Source: Bacteroidota bacterium (GTDB taxonomy: Bacteria; Bacteroidota; Rhodothermia; Rhodothermales; Bin80). Taken from it: a stretch of DNA of 20,547 nt. This document shows, in pieces, positions 7,109-15,981 of this stretch. Position 1 is the first letter of the stretch, and every line of letters starts with the position of its first letter. The position numbers were made by a program, and so were the translations under genes. The notes beneath the pieces were generated by a model, which had not been told where the DNA came from, made no database searches, and was given only the letters and a program-made list of their open reading frames with translations. The stretch is taken from assembly GCA_026702635.1 (NCBI GenBank), contig JAPPBZ010000142.1:1-20547 (forward strand), in the 5' to 3' direction.

Positions 7109-8215
7109 ATGAGTAAACGCAGGCCTACATATCATGGGGTTTCATCCTCAACACTGACGGATCGTGAGCGTGCGATTCTGCGCCTGGTTGTGCGTAATTT
7201 TATCGATACTGCAGGGCCGGTGGGATCCCGAAAACTGGCCAAGCAGTCTTCTCTTGGCCTGAGTGCGGCCACCGTTCGTAATACGTTATCCGATCTGGAA
7301 GAACAGGGGTATCTCAGACACCCACACAGATCTGCCGGGCGTATGCCGACGGAGTTAGGGTATCGCGCATTTGTGAATGAGTTGATGGAAACCCCGGAGC
7401 TATCCGTACAGGAGCAGAAGCTGCTCAACGAACGGCTCGATCGGCTCATGGGGGATGCAGATACGCTCTTCTGGGAGACCTCCCGTTTACTGGGGCGCAT
7501 GTCGAACCTTCTGGGGGTGGTTCTCAGCCCAAAAATTTCAACCGGCGTGCTGGAGCGACTGGATGTCGTGCAACTTTCCGAGTCTAATATTATGATCGTG
7601 ATCAGTGTGCGGAGCCTCTTGGTGAAAACGATTGTTTACGAGACGAATATGGAGATCCGGCGCCAAGATCTGGATCGAATTGTATCGATTTTGAATGAAC
7701 GACTGGCAGGCTTGCGACTTGAGGAAATTCGGCGGGACTATGTTGCGCGAACCAAAGATCTGGATCATGACCCGACCGGGATTGTACAGTTGATTCTCAG
7801 TGAGTCAGCAGTACTGTTCAGTGACCCAGTAAAAGGCCGACTGACCCATTCAGGAACGCGAGGACTACTCGCACAGCCGGAATTTCAGAGTACGAATGAG
7901 GTACGGCAACTCATCGATCTTATTGAGGACGAGGGGTATGTCGTTCGACTCTTCGAGCAGGCACCCGGCAGTCAACTTGACACCAATCACTGGGTGTCTG
8001 TGGGGATTGGTAGTGAGATTCAGGATGAAACCGTAAGCCCTTACTCCATTGTGACCGCACGGTATAACGTGGGACAGAGCACGGGAACGGTTGGATTACT
8101 CGGCCCGATGCGTATGGATTATGGTCGCGCAATTTCTCTCGTAGAAACGATGGCCTCTCTGCTTGATCGGCCCGCCATTACAGGTTCAAGACAACAAGTA
8201 CATACGAATGGCTGA
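7109..8215 (+). CDS. hrcA: Heat-inducible transcription repressor HrcA
   Basis: DNA-binding repressor of class I heat-shock genes; in known systems it binds the CIRCE inverted repeat and needs GroEL to fold. The ATG at 7109 gives 368 residues. A longer frame from 7028 starts at TTG and adds 27 residues outside the family pattern. The N-terminal winged helix spans about residues 15-90 (LTDRERAILRLVV, GPVGSRKLA, LSAATVRNTLSDLEE, GYLRHPHRSAGRMPTELGYR). The C-terminal GAF-like part ends with VTARYNVG, GTVGLLGPMRMDYGRAI. Its last eight bases overlap grpE, so repressor and chaperone genes are translated from one message. No CIRCE sequence (TTAGCACTC-N9-GAGTGCTAA) is visible upstream, so its operator here is unclear. 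Confidence 0.95.
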   Translation: MSKRRPTYHGVSSSTLTDRERAILRLVVRNFIDTAGPVGSRKLAKQSSLGLSAATVRNTLSDLEEQGYLRHPHRSAGRMPTELGYRAFVNELMETPELSVQEQKLLNERLDRLMGDADTLFWETSRLLGRMSNLLGVVLSPKISTGVLERLDVVQLSESNIMIVISVRSLLVKTIVYETNMEIRRQDLDRIVSILNERLAGLRLEEIRRDYVARTKDLDHDPTGIVQLILSESAVLFSDPVKGRLTHSGTRGLLAQPEFQSTNEVRQLIDLIEDEGYVVRLFEQAPGSQLDTNHWVSVGIGSEIQDETVSPYSIVTARYNVGQSTGTVGLLGPMRMDYGRAISLVETMASLLDRPAITGSRQQVHTNG

Positions 8216-8828
8216 AGAATTTTCAGAGGAAAAAGACGAATCCCTTGGGGAATCGATACCTTCTGAGGCAAGTGAAAACGAGCCTCAGAACGGGGATGAA
8301 TCCGTGAATGGTTCTGAGACAGAGAAGATACAGGATCCCTTGACGCAGTGCGTCGAAGAGTTGGCTGCGGAGAAAGATCAGCGACTCCGGGTTGCAGCCG
8401 AGTTTGCCAATTATCGTCGACGCATGGAGAATCAGCGCGCCGACTGGTCGGTCCGCGCCAAAGCTGGTGTGATTCGAACGCTGCTGCCGATTCTGGACGA
8501 TCTGGAGAGATCCTTGACCGCGGCTGCAGAAGCCGAATCGGAAGACAATGCCTTCTCGTCCTTACAGTCTGGAATTAATCTTGTATTCGAGAATTTTCTT
8601 GGTGAACTTGAGAAACTGGGACTCAAACGGATTCAGACTGTTGGGGTGGCGTTCGACGAGCATCTTCATGAGGCAGTAGGGCAGGCACCTGCCCCCGGAG
8701 GCGAAGAAGATGGACATATACTGTACGAAAGCCAAGCGGGGTATCGCCTGGGGGATCTGGTGCTCAGACATGCGAGGGTGATTGTGGGGATTGCACCAGG
8801 GGTTCCAGCTGAGGCCGATGCGCAATGA
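8208..8828 (+). CDS. grpE: Nucleotide exchange factor GrpE
   Basis: Co-chaperone that releases ADP from DnaK. The ATG at 8208 gives 206 residues and overlaps the hrcA stop by eight bases; an upstream in-frame alternative start would lie deep in hrcA. The first 45 or so residues are acidic and disordered-looking, followed by the helical dimerisation region (about 46-90, including AAEFANYRRRME), LLPILDDLERSL, and the compact C-terminal beta domain with GVAFDEHLHEAVGQAP and GYRLGDLVLRHARVIVG. All match the family. The stop overlaps the dnaJ start (ATGA), so translation is probably coupled. dnaK itself is not in this cluster. Confidence 0.95.
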   Translation: MAEEFSEEKDESLGESIPSEASENEPQNGDESVNGSETEKIQDPLTQCVEELAAEKDQRLRVAAEFANYRRRMENQRADWSVRAKAGVIRTLLPILDDLERSLTAAAEAESEDNAFSSLQSGINLVFENFLGELEKLGLKRIQTVGVAFDEHLHEAVGQAPAPGGEEDGHILYESQAGYRLGDLVLRHARVIVGIAPGVPAEADAQ

Positions 8829-9982
8829 GTGATTACTACGAAATTTTGGGTGTGAACCGCGATGCGTCCTCAGAAGAAATCAAAAAAGCCTATCGCAAGG
8901 AAGCATTGAAAAATCACCCAGATCGAAATCCAGGTGATAAGGCGGCGGAAGCTCGCTTTAAAGAGGCAGCGGTAGCGTACGAGGTGTTGAGTGATCAGAA
9001 GAAGCGTGAGGTTTATGATCGTTATGGCGAAGCTGGTTTACGCGGATCAGGTGGACGTGGGCAGCCAGGGTTTGACAATGTAAATGACATTTTTAGTGCA
9101 TTCAGCGATATCTTCGGAGGAGGATCAGGCGGGGGGGTGTTTGATGACTTCTTCGGAGGAAGGCGCCAGCGTACCCGGGAAAGGGGACAGCCAGGGGCTA
9201 CTATTGCTCAGCAGTTGGCCCTGACACTGGAGGAGATTGCGGAAGGGACAGAAAAGCGTGTAAAAGTTCGCCGGTTGACCCCATGCCAGACTTGTGAGGG
9301 GAGTGGGGCAAAGGGGGGAGCGAGCCAATTAAAAGTGTGCACTGTATGTAATGGATCTGGGGAAGAACGTCGGGCACGGCAAACACCACTAGGCCAGTTT
9401 GTGAGCGTGTCCGAGTGTGGAAGGTGTCATGGCGAAGGGCAGGTTATTGAGGAAAAATGTTCAGAATGTCGAGGGGAGGGTCGGCTGGATGGGGAGTCAT
9501 CCATAAAAGTGAAAGTGCCAGCCGGTGTTGAGGATGGGATGGTCATCAACTTGCGTGGTCAGGGCCACTCTGGGGCTCGCGGAGGAAGACCGGGAGATCT
9601 GCGGATCGAGATCCGTGAAAAGGCACACGAGTATTTTATCCGTAGAGGTAGTGATTTGATTTACAATATAGAGATTTCTTTTCCCGATGCAGCGCTAGGG
9701 ACAGACATCGAAGTGCCGACTCTCACGGGGCGGGCGAGTGTCAAGATCGCCCCAGGAACCCAGTCCGGGAAGGTTCTGCGTATGCAGGGGCGAGGACTGG
9801 GTCAACTCAGAGGCTCCAGAAAAGGCGATCAACTAGTCCGAATTCGTGTATGGACGCCGCAGAACCTCTCTGATTCGGATAAAAAAGCGTTGGAAAAACT
9901 TCAGGACTCCAGTGCATTTCAACCAGACCAGACAGGCAAGAATAAATCGTTCTTTTCGAAAGTAAAAGATGCCTTCGCGTAA
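8825..9982 (+). CDS. dnaJ: Chaperone protein DnaJ (type A J-protein)
   Basis: Delivers unfolded proteins to DnaK and triggers its ATPase. The 385-residue protein has every part of a type A member. The J domain (1-70) contains HPD at 31-33. The Gly/Phe-rich linker (about 74-118) carries NDIFSAFSDIFGG. Four complete CxxCxGxG zinc repeats start at Cys154, Cys172, Cys198 and Cys212. The C-terminal substrate-binding domains include KVPAGVEDGM, GDLRIEIREKAHEYFIR and the typical PTLTGRASVKIAPGTQSGKVLRMQGRG. The start overlaps grpE by four bases. It is the last gene of the hrcA-grpE-dnaJ unit; 94 bases without a clear terminator separate it from leuS. Confidence 0.97.
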   Translation: MSDYYEILGVNRDASSEEIKKAYRKEALKNHPDRNPGDKAAEARFKEAAVAYEVLSDQKKREVYDRYGEAGLRGSGGRGQPGFDNVNDIFSAFSDIFGGGSGGGVFDDFFGGRRQRTRERGQPGATIAQQLALTLEEIAEGTEKRVKVRRLTPCQTCEGSGAKGGASQLKVCTVCNGSGEERRARQTPLGQFVSVSECGRCHGEGQVIEEKCSECRGEGRLDGESSIKVKVPAGVEDGMVINLRGQGHSGARGGRPGDLRIEIREKAHEYFIRRGSDLIYNIEISFPDAALGTDIEVPTLTGRASVKIAPGTQSGKVLRMQGRGLGQLRGSRKGDQLVRIRVWTPQNLSDSDKKALEKLQDSSAFQPDQTGKNKSFFSKVKDAFA

Positions 9983-10076
9983 GATGAATCTAGAGCGGAA
10001 GCGATGAAACAGCATATTCACGGTCGATTCCACAATCCTTGGAGAGCCCTTCACAGTTGTAGTTTCTGATTGAGAA

Positions 10077-12674
10077 ATGTCGGCATACCCTTTTCGGGAA
10101 ATTGAAAGCCAGTGGCAGGCGTATTGGGAATCGAATAAGACATTTCGTACACCGATTACGGTAGATGCGTCTAAACCCAAGTACTATGTACTGGATATGT
10201 TTCCCTATCCCAGCGGGGCAGGGTTACATGTGGGGCATCCTGAAGGATACACAGCGACAGACATTGTGGCACGCTACAAGCGGATGCGCGGATTCAACGT
10301 CTTGCACCCGATTGGATGGGATGCGTTTGGACTTCCAGCCGAACAGTACGCACTTCGAACGGGGACACATCCGCGCATCACGACTGAGCGGAATATTGGC
10401 CGATTCAGGAAGCAGCTAAAATCCCTAGGATTTTCCTATGACTGGGATCGAGAGGTTGATACGACAGATCCAAGTTATTTCAAATGGACACAGTGGATTT
10501 TTCTGAAGTTGTTTGAGCGGGGACTTGCGTACGAGGCAGAGGTGCCTGTGTGGTGGTGCGAAGAATTGGGGACAACACTCGCGAATGAAGAAGTCGTAGA
10601 TGGGAGGAGTGATATCGGTGGGCACCCTTGCGAGAAACGGATGCTGCGCCAATGGGTCTTGCGTATCACTGAATATGCGGAAAGGCTTCTGGATGGACTT
10701 AAGCAGACAGATTGGCCCGTGAGTACCAAGGAAATGCAGCGTAACTGGATCGGACGCAGTGAGGGGGCAGATATTGACTTCCCGGTTCAGGGAGTGGAAA
10801 GCGCCAGGATTCGAGTTTACACCACGCGCCCTGATACGATCTTTGGAGCGACCTACATGGTACTCGCTCCTGAGCATCCAATGGTAGATCAGATTTCTAC
10901 GGAAGCTCAGCTTGATCAAGTCCAGAATTACCAGGAGTTGGCCTCGCATAAAAGCGATCTGGAACGGACGGAACTTCAGAAAGAGAAAACGGGGGTGTTC
11001 ACAGGGGCATATGCCATAAATCCTGCAAACGAAGAAGCAATTCCCATATGGATCGCAGACTATGTACTGTATTCCTATGGGACAGGAGCGATCATGGCGG
11101 TTCCGGGTCAGGATGAGCGGGACTGGGCGTTCGCGGCAAAATATGACCTCCCCATTCGGCGCACGGTTCAGCCGCCTACTGGATTTACGGGACTAGCTTA
11201 TACGGGAGATGGTGTAGCCGTCAACAGCGAATTTCTAAATGGTCTCCATATTGAGGAAGCAAAAGCACGAATTATTGACTGGCTCGAAGAGCACAATGTG
11301 GGACGTCGCAAGGTGAATTATAAGTTGCGCGACTGGCTTTTTTCCAGGCAGCGTTATTGGGGCGAACCAATCCCAATGATTTTCGAGAATGAAAAAGTAC
11401 AGGCGTTGCCAGAGGATGTGCTTCCCATCAATCTGCCCGAATTGGACGAATTTAAGCCGAGCGGAACGCCGGAAGGCCCCCTTGCTTTGGCTAAAGATTG
11501 GTTGATGACCACGAATCCCGAAACGGGTAATTTAGCCAGACGTGAGACCAATACAATGCCTCAATGGGCGGGATCCTGCTGGTACTTTTTGCGCTATATT
11601 GATCCCCAAAACTCGGAACGACTGGTGGATCCGGAACTAGAAAAGTACTGGATGCCAGTGGATCTCTATATTGGCGGAGCCGAGCATGCGGTCCTTCATC
11701 TGCTCTATGCTCGTTTTTGGCATATGGTGCTCTACGATGCGGGTGTAGTTTCAACGCCAGAGCCTTTTGCGAAACTCGTTCATCAAGGAATGATTCTGGG
11801 TGAACTTGAATACACGGCTTGGAGGGACACAACGACAGGAAAATGGGTCAGTGCCGAAAATGTAACTGATGGGAAAGAAATCCACACAGGTGCAATCGTG
11901 GAAGCGATTCAAATCGACGAGGATAAAGTCGCGAAAAGTATGGAACGCTTTGTGTTGAGTGAAGCACCGGATATCCAGTTGGATGTGCGCGCATTCAAGA
12001 TGAGCAAGAGTCGTGGGAATGTGATCAACCCCGATGAGATCATTGAGCAGTATGGTGCAGATGCGTTCCGGCTCTATGAGATGTTTATGGGTCCCCTGGA
12101 GCAGGTAAAGCCGTGGAGTACCCGTGGAGTTCACGGGACCTTTCGATTTCTTAGTCGTACGTGGCGGCTGATCACGGAAAATCCTCTGAACGAGAAGGAA
12201 CCTGATCAGGATCAACTACGTGTCCTGCATCAGACGATTGATCGTGTGACGAGCGATATCGAGGAGCTACGCATGAACACCGCCATCGCTGCCTTGATGG
12301 AGTTTGTGAACGCAGCGTTCAAGTGGGAAGATATCCCTCGCAAGATTGCAGAACCATTTGTCCTTTTGCTTGCCCCGTTTGCACCTCACATTGCGGAGGA
12401 GTTATGGTCTTGCTTTGGGTATAAGGACACATTGGCCTATGTTCCCTGGCCAGAACTCAAGCAGGAATATCTGACTGAGGAGGTAGTTGATTTACCGGTA
12501 CAGGTGAACGGACGGGTTCGGGCGACCATCCGTATTGCACCAGAGGCAGATAAGCAAGAGGTCATCCGGGCAGCGATGCTGGAACCGAATGTTCGACGAT
12601 TCTTGGGAGAAAACCCTCCCCGCCGGGAAATTTATGTACCTGGGCGTATTCTTAATCTGGTCGCTGCAAAGTAA
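10077..12674 (+). CDS. leuS: Leucyl-tRNA synthetase
   Basis: Class I synthetase charging tRNA-Leu in the cytoplasm. The 865-residue product begins at ATG 10077 with only a weak upstream purine stretch. The catalytic Rossmann fold carries the HIGH-type motif HVGH at residues 51-54 within YPSGAGLHVGHPEG. The CP1 editing domain is recognised by TTRPDTIFGATYMVLAPEHP and GTGAIMAVPGQDERD. The second half has CWYFLRYIDP, GGAEHAVLHLLYARFW and KMSKS at 641-645 in FKMSKSRGNVINPDEI. The anticodon-binding and C-terminal domains follow (VQVNGRVRATI). About 65 residues separate LVHQGMILGE from KMSKS, a lineage-type insert. Its stop codon shares one base with the start of bshB1. Confidence 0.97.
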   Translation: MSAYPFREIESQWQAYWESNKTFRTPITVDASKPKYYVLDMFPYPSGAGLHVGHPEGYTATDIVARYKRMRGFNVLHPIGWDAFGLPAEQYALRTGTHPRITTERNIGRFRKQLKSLGFSYDWDREVDTTDPSYFKWTQWIFLKLFERGLAYEAEVPVWWCEELGTTLANEEVVDGRSDIGGHPCEKRMLRQWVLRITEYAERLLDGLKQTDWPVSTKEMQRNWIGRSEGADIDFPVQGVESARIRVYTTRPDTIFGATYMVLAPEHPMVDQISTEAQLDQVQNYQELASHKSDLERTELQKEKTGVFTGAYAINPANEEAIPIWIADYVLYSYGTGAIMAVPGQDERDWAFAAKYDLPIRRTVQPPTGFTGLAYTGDGVAVNSEFLNGLHIEEAKARIIDWLEEHNVGRRKVNYKLRDWLFSRQRYWGEPIPMIFENEKVQALPEDVLPINLPELDEFKPSGTPEGPLALAKDWLMTTNPETGNLARRETNTMPQWAGSCWYFLRYIDPQNSERLVDPELEKYWMPVDLYIGGAEHAVLHLLYARFWHMVLYDAGVVSTPEPFAKLVHQGMILGELEYTAWRDTTTGKWVSAENVTDGKEIHTGAIVEAIQIDEDKVAKSMERFVLSEAPDIQLDVRAFKMSKSRGNVINPDEIIEQYGADAFRLYEMFMGPLEQVKPWSTRGVHGTFRFLSRTWRLITENPLNEKEPDQDQLRVLHQTIDRVTSDIEELRMNTAIAALMEFVNAAFKWEDIPRKIAEPFVLLLAPFAPHIAEELWSCFGYKDTLAYVPWPELKQEYLTEEVVDLPVQVNGRVRATIRIAPEADKQEVIRAAMLEPNVRRFLGENPPRREIYVPGRILNLVAAK

Positions 12675-13414
12675 TGTCGGAGCAATTGGATATAATGGCG
12701 ATTGCCGCACACCCAGATGATGTCGAATTAGCGGTGGGAGGGACCTTGATTTTGTCGGTGATGCAGGGGCTTCGCGTGGGTGTCGTAGATTTGACTCGCG
12801 GTGAATTGGGCACGAGGGGGACGCCAGAACTAAGAGCCAGAGAGGCGAGTGAGGCGGCATCAATCCTCGGACTCTCCGTACGCGAAAACCTTGGGCTGCC
12901 CGACGGCAATATTACGTCCGATGGGTTGAGTACCCTCATTCGTGTGCTACGCAAATGGCACCCCCGTATCGTAATGACGCATCCCGCTGTATGCCGGCAT
13001 CCAGATCATGTGGCTGCACATCATCTTGTTCGTAATGCATGTTATTATGCTGGATTGGAGAAACTGGATCAAAGTGTGGATGCCCCGCCGTGGCGCCCTC
13101 AGCATTTATTACACTTTGCGGAGGTACGGCATTTTGAGCCGGATTTTGTTGTGGATGTGACCAGTACGTGGAAGAGGCGCACCGAAGCACTCCGTTGTTA
13201 TGGCTCCCAGATCCACAGTCCAGCGTATAAGGAGCACAGCGACGAGTCGGAAACCTATATCTCCAATGCTCAATTTTTTGAGTGGATCGAGGCGCGTGCC
13301 CGTACGTACGGGCAGCTGGCCGGCTGCACGTATGGAGAGCCGTTTCAATATAACGGGACGCTGGGGGTTTCGGATCTCAGTGCATTTTTACACTTGGAGG
13401 CATCCTTCCAGTAG
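12674..13414 (+). CDS. bshB1: Bacillithiol biosynthesis deacetylase BshB1 (PIG-L/LmbE family)
   Basis: Zinc-dependent hydrolase that removes the acetyl group from N-acetylglucosaminyl-malate in bacillithiol synthesis. The 246-residue protein has the zinc motif AHPDDVEL (His13, Asp15, Asp16) and the second site RHPDH (His109-His112). Between them is TRGELGTRGTPELRAREA, a segment typical of the BshB1 branch rather than generic LmbE proteins. SQIHSPAYKEH and the C-terminal region also fit that branch. The start overlaps the leuS stop as TAATG, implying coupled translation. The bshA and bshC partners are not in this window. Other PIG-L deacetylases are possible, but BshB1 is clearly preferred. 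Confidence 0.88.
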   Translation: MSEQLDIMAIAAHPDDVELAVGGTLILSVMQGLRVGVVDLTRGELGTRGTPELRAREASEAASILGLSVRENLGLPDGNITSDGLSTLIRVLRKWHPRIVMTHPAVCRHPDHVAAHHLVRNACYYAGLEKLDQSVDAPPWRPQHLLHFAEVRHFEPDFVVDVTSTWKRRTEALRCYGSQIHSPAYKEHSDESETYISNAQFFEWIEARARTYGQLAGCTYGEPFQYNGTLGVSDLSAFLHLEASFQ

Positions 13415-13441
13415 GCAACAGGGATGTTTTGCAGTACAACA

Positions 13442-13489
13442 GACGCGTAGGTAGTATATAATTCCCTATATTTTCGCGACCCACGCGTC
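13442..13489 (+). promoter_or_regulatory. Likely efp promoter region with flanking inverted repeat
   Basis: In the 87-base gap before efp, TATAAT occurs at 13457-13462, a good -10 candidate, though no matching -35 sits 16-18 bases upstream (TTGCAG at 13429-13434 is 22 bases away). The seven-base arms GACGCGT (13442-13448) and ACGCGTC (13483-13489) form a perfect inverted repeat bracketing this AT-rich stretch, so they could be an operator pair or a 5' hairpin. AGGAG at 13495-13499 lies only two bases before the efp ATG, closer than is usual. Confidence 0.4.
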
Positions 13490-13501
13490 GTAGCAGGAGT
13501 C

Positions 13502-14068
13502 ATGGCAGATACGACAGACTTTCGGAATGGCTTTACTATGCAAATTGCGGACGAGTTGTGGCAGATCGTCAAATTCCAGCACGTCAAGCCCGGTAAAGGG
13601 GGAGCCTTTGTTCGGACGACACTCAAGAATGTCCGAACCGGGCGTGTAGTAGACAAGACATTCCGGGCAGGTGAGAAGGTAAAGGGTGCGCGGATTGAGC
13701 GCCGGGAGCACCAATTCCTGTACGAAGACTCGCTCGGGATGCATTTTATGAATATGCAGGATTATGAGCAGTTTTCGTTACCTGCGGAAAATGTAGCAAA
13801 ACGGAAATTTCTAAAGGAAGGGGGTGCAATTGATATTTTATTTCATGCAGAAACCGAAGAACCTCTCCTGGCTGAAATCCCCAAGAGTGTAGAATTGCGG
13901 GTGACTCAGTCAGATCCCGGTGTTCGGGGAGATACCGCGACCGGAGCTACAAAACCGGCAAAGTTAGAGAGTGGGGCCACGATCAATGTTCCACTCTTCA
14001 TCTCCGAAGGGGACTTGATTCGGGTCAATACGGACACGGGGGATTACATTACACGGGTTACAGGGTAG
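13502..14068 (+). CDS. efp: Elongation factor P
   Basis: Binds ribosomes stalled on polyproline stretches and restores peptide bond formation. The product is 188 residues, exactly the family size, with three beta-barrel domains. The loop that reaches the peptidyl-transferase centre is KPGKGGAFVRT with Lys32 at the tip, the position that is modified in many species; no modification enzyme gene (epmA-like) is nearby. The C-terminal OB fold carries the conserved end region GATINVPLFISEGDLIRVNT and DTGDYITRV. It heads the efp-accB-accC-gcvH-guaA block, 31 bases before accB; the efp-accB-accC linkage is widely conserved in bacteria. Confidence 0.97.
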   Translation: MADTTDFRNGFTMQIADELWQIVKFQHVKPGKGGAFVRTTLKNVRTGRVVDKTFRAGEKVKGARIERREHQFLYEDSLGMHFMNMQDYEQFSLPAENVAKRKFLKEGGAIDILFHAETEEPLLAEIPKSVELRVTQSDPGVRGDTATGATKPAKLESGATINVPLFISEGDLIRVNTDTGDYITRVTG

Positions 14069-14099
14069 CCAATTCATCAAGAAGCAACCATATAAATAA

Positions 14100-14612
14100 G
14101 TGCCTAAATTCTTTTCTAAAAATTGGTCCAAGAGGGATTTTGATCGTATTCGAGAGCTGATCTCAATGGCATCCGAAAGCGAAGCGGCGGAGGTCGAGAT
14201 TGAGGCAGACGGTGTACGCGTCCTAGTTCGAAAATATGCGTCATCAGCAATACAGGCAGCCCCTCCGGCACAGGTCGTTATGGCGGAGTCCATGCCAGTT
14301 ACCGATGTAGTCCAGCGGGACAACCAATCGCCTGTCGCATCTGAGCCATCGCCGGAACCTCCGGTCGCAAAGGGTTCGCCTGTACTGTCCCCCACGCCGG
14401 GGACTTTTTATGCCAAACCGGCACCGGATGCAGATCCGTTTGTTAAGGTTGGAGATCGCATTCAGAGGGGTCAGACCGTGTGCATCGTGGAGGCGATGAA
14501 ACTGATGAATGAAGTGGAAGCGGAAGTAGATGGGACGGTGCTGGAAATCCTTGTCAGCGATGGTGATGCGGTTGAATACGATCAGCCGTTGCTGATCGTT
14601 GATCCTGCATAA
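14100..14612 (+). CDS. accB: Biotin carboxyl carrier protein of acetyl-CoA carboxylase
   Basis: Carries biotin between the biotin carboxylase and carboxyltransferase parts of acetyl-CoA carboxylase in fatty acid synthesis. The product has 170 residues from a GTG start, the only gene here for which no ATG lies near the expected N-terminus. The helical N-terminus (RIRELISMASESEAAEVEIE) is followed by a Pro/Ala-rich flexible linker (about residues 55-100). The C-terminal biotinyl domain (about 100-170) has the classic EAMKLMNEV with the biotinylated Lys134. It is followed 13 bases later by accC. Confidence 0.95.
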   Translation: MPKFFSKNWSKRDFDRIRELISMASESEAAEVEIEADGVRVLVRKYASSAIQAAPPAQVVMAESMPVTDVVQRDNQSPVASEPSPEPPVAKGSPVLSPTPGTFYAKPAPDADPFVKVGDRIQRGQTVCIVEAMKLMNEVEAEVDGTVLEILVSDGDAVEYDQPLLIVDPA

Positions 14613-14625
14613 TTTGGATCTTCGT

Positions 14626-15960
14626 ATGAAGAAAATTCTGATCGCGAACAGGGGAGAAATCGCTTTAAGGGTGATCCGTGCCTGCAAAGAGATGGGATTA
14701 GAATCCGTAGCGGTCTACTCCAAGGCGGACGAAGATGCCTTGCATGTGCGTTATGCAGATGAAGCGGTGTGTATCGGACCAGCAGTATCCACGGAGAGCT
14801 ATCTCAAACCGGATCGAATTATGGCAGCTGCAGAGGTTACAGGAGCAGATGCGATCCACCCGGGATATGGGTTTTTATCGGAAAACGCATTGTTCAGTGC
14901 AATCTGTGCAGATCATGACATAAAATTCATTGGCCCTTCCCCGGAGACGATTGCAACCATGGGGGACAAGAGTCGTGCTAGAGACCAGATGCGCGCCGCA
15001 GGGGTTCCGGTGGTCCCGGGCTCAGATGGGGTCGTATCATCTCTGGAAGAAGGGAAAAAGTTTGCAGATTCCATTGGATATCCAGTGATGATCAAGGCTA
15101 GCGCAGGGGGTGGTGGCCGCGGAATGCGTGCCGTGATGGATGGTGACGACTTTGAGCTTCATTTTCAGTCTGCACGGGCGGAAGCGGAAGCGGCATTCGG
15201 GAATTCTGATATCTACATCGAAAAGCTGATCCAGAATCCGCGGCACATTGAACTTCAGGTCATGGGGGATGGAAAGGGGAATGCACTGCACTATGGAGAA
15301 AGAGAGTGCTCAATCCAGAGACGCCATCAAAAATTACTGGAGGAAGCCCCTTCCATTGCTGTAGATGAGGATTTGCGTGCCCGAATGGGAGCTGCAGCGA
15401 TCGCAGGCGCAGAAGCAGTAAATTACGAAGGCGCAGGTACGGTTGAATTTCTACTTGATTCAAGTGGTGAGTTTTACTTCATGGAAATGAATACGCGGAT
15501 TCAGGTCGAGCATCCGGTTACGGAAGAGGTCACGGGATTTGATCTGATCCAACAGCAGATCCGTGTAGCAATGGGAGAAAGTCTCTTCAAATCTGATTTT
15601 TCGATCAAAGGGCATGCGATTGAGTGTCGTATTAATGCAGAGGATCCCGATAAAAATTTCCGCCCTTGCCCAGGCCGGATTGAGCAGTTCCATGCTCCCG
15701 GGGGGCCAGGGGTCCGGATTGACACCCATGTGTATGCCGGATATGTTATCCCGCCCCATTATGATTCCATGATTGCCAAGCTCGTTACGTATGCGCCCAC
15801 TAGAGAATGGGCAATCCGGCGGATGCAGCGTGCTTTAGACGAATTCATTCTGGAGGGAGTAGCTACGACGATCCCATTCCACAAAGAATTGTTACAGCAT
15901 CCTGCATTCCTCTCTGGCAAAATTGACACACATTTCGTGGAGAATCAAATGCTACAATAG
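14626..15960 (+). CDS. accC: Biotin carboxylase subunit of acetyl-CoA carboxylase
   Basis: ATP-grasp enzyme that carboxylates biotin on AccB using bicarbonate and ATP. The ATG at 14626 gives 444 residues, as usual; the frame is open further up but would overlap accB. Motifs: the N-terminal ILIANRGEIALRVIRAC, HPGYGFLSEN, the glycine-rich ATP loop KASAGGGGRG (157-166), YGERECSIQRRHQKLLEE, and the active-site strand EMNTRIQVEHP, in which Glu287, Asn289, Arg291 and Glu295 correspond to the E. coli catalytic set. The C-terminal domain includes GHAIECRINAEDP. The partner accB lies immediately upstream; the carboxyltransferase genes are not in the window. Confidence 0.97.
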   Translation: MKKILIANRGEIALRVIRACKEMGLESVAVYSKADEDALHVRYADEAVCIGPAVSTESYLKPDRIMAAAEVTGADAIHPGYGFLSENALFSAICADHDIKFIGPSPETIATMGDKSRARDQMRAAGVPVVPGSDGVVSSLEEGKKFADSIGYPVMIKASAGGGGRGMRAVMDGDDFELHFQSARAEAEAAFGNSDIYIEKLIQNPRHIELQVMGDGKGNALHYGERECSIQRRHQKLLEEAPSIAVDEDLRARMGAAAIAGAEAVNYEGAGTVEFLLDSSGEFYFMEMNTRIQVEHPVTEEVTGFDLIQQQIRVAMGESLFKSDFSIKGHAIECRINAEDPDKNFRPCPGRIEQFHAPGGPGVRIDTHVYAGYVIPPHYDSMIAKLVTYAPTREWAIRRMQRALDEFILEGVATTIPFHKELLQHPAFLSGKIDTHFVENQMLQ

Positions 15961-15981
15961 CCGCACTGACATAATTCATTG

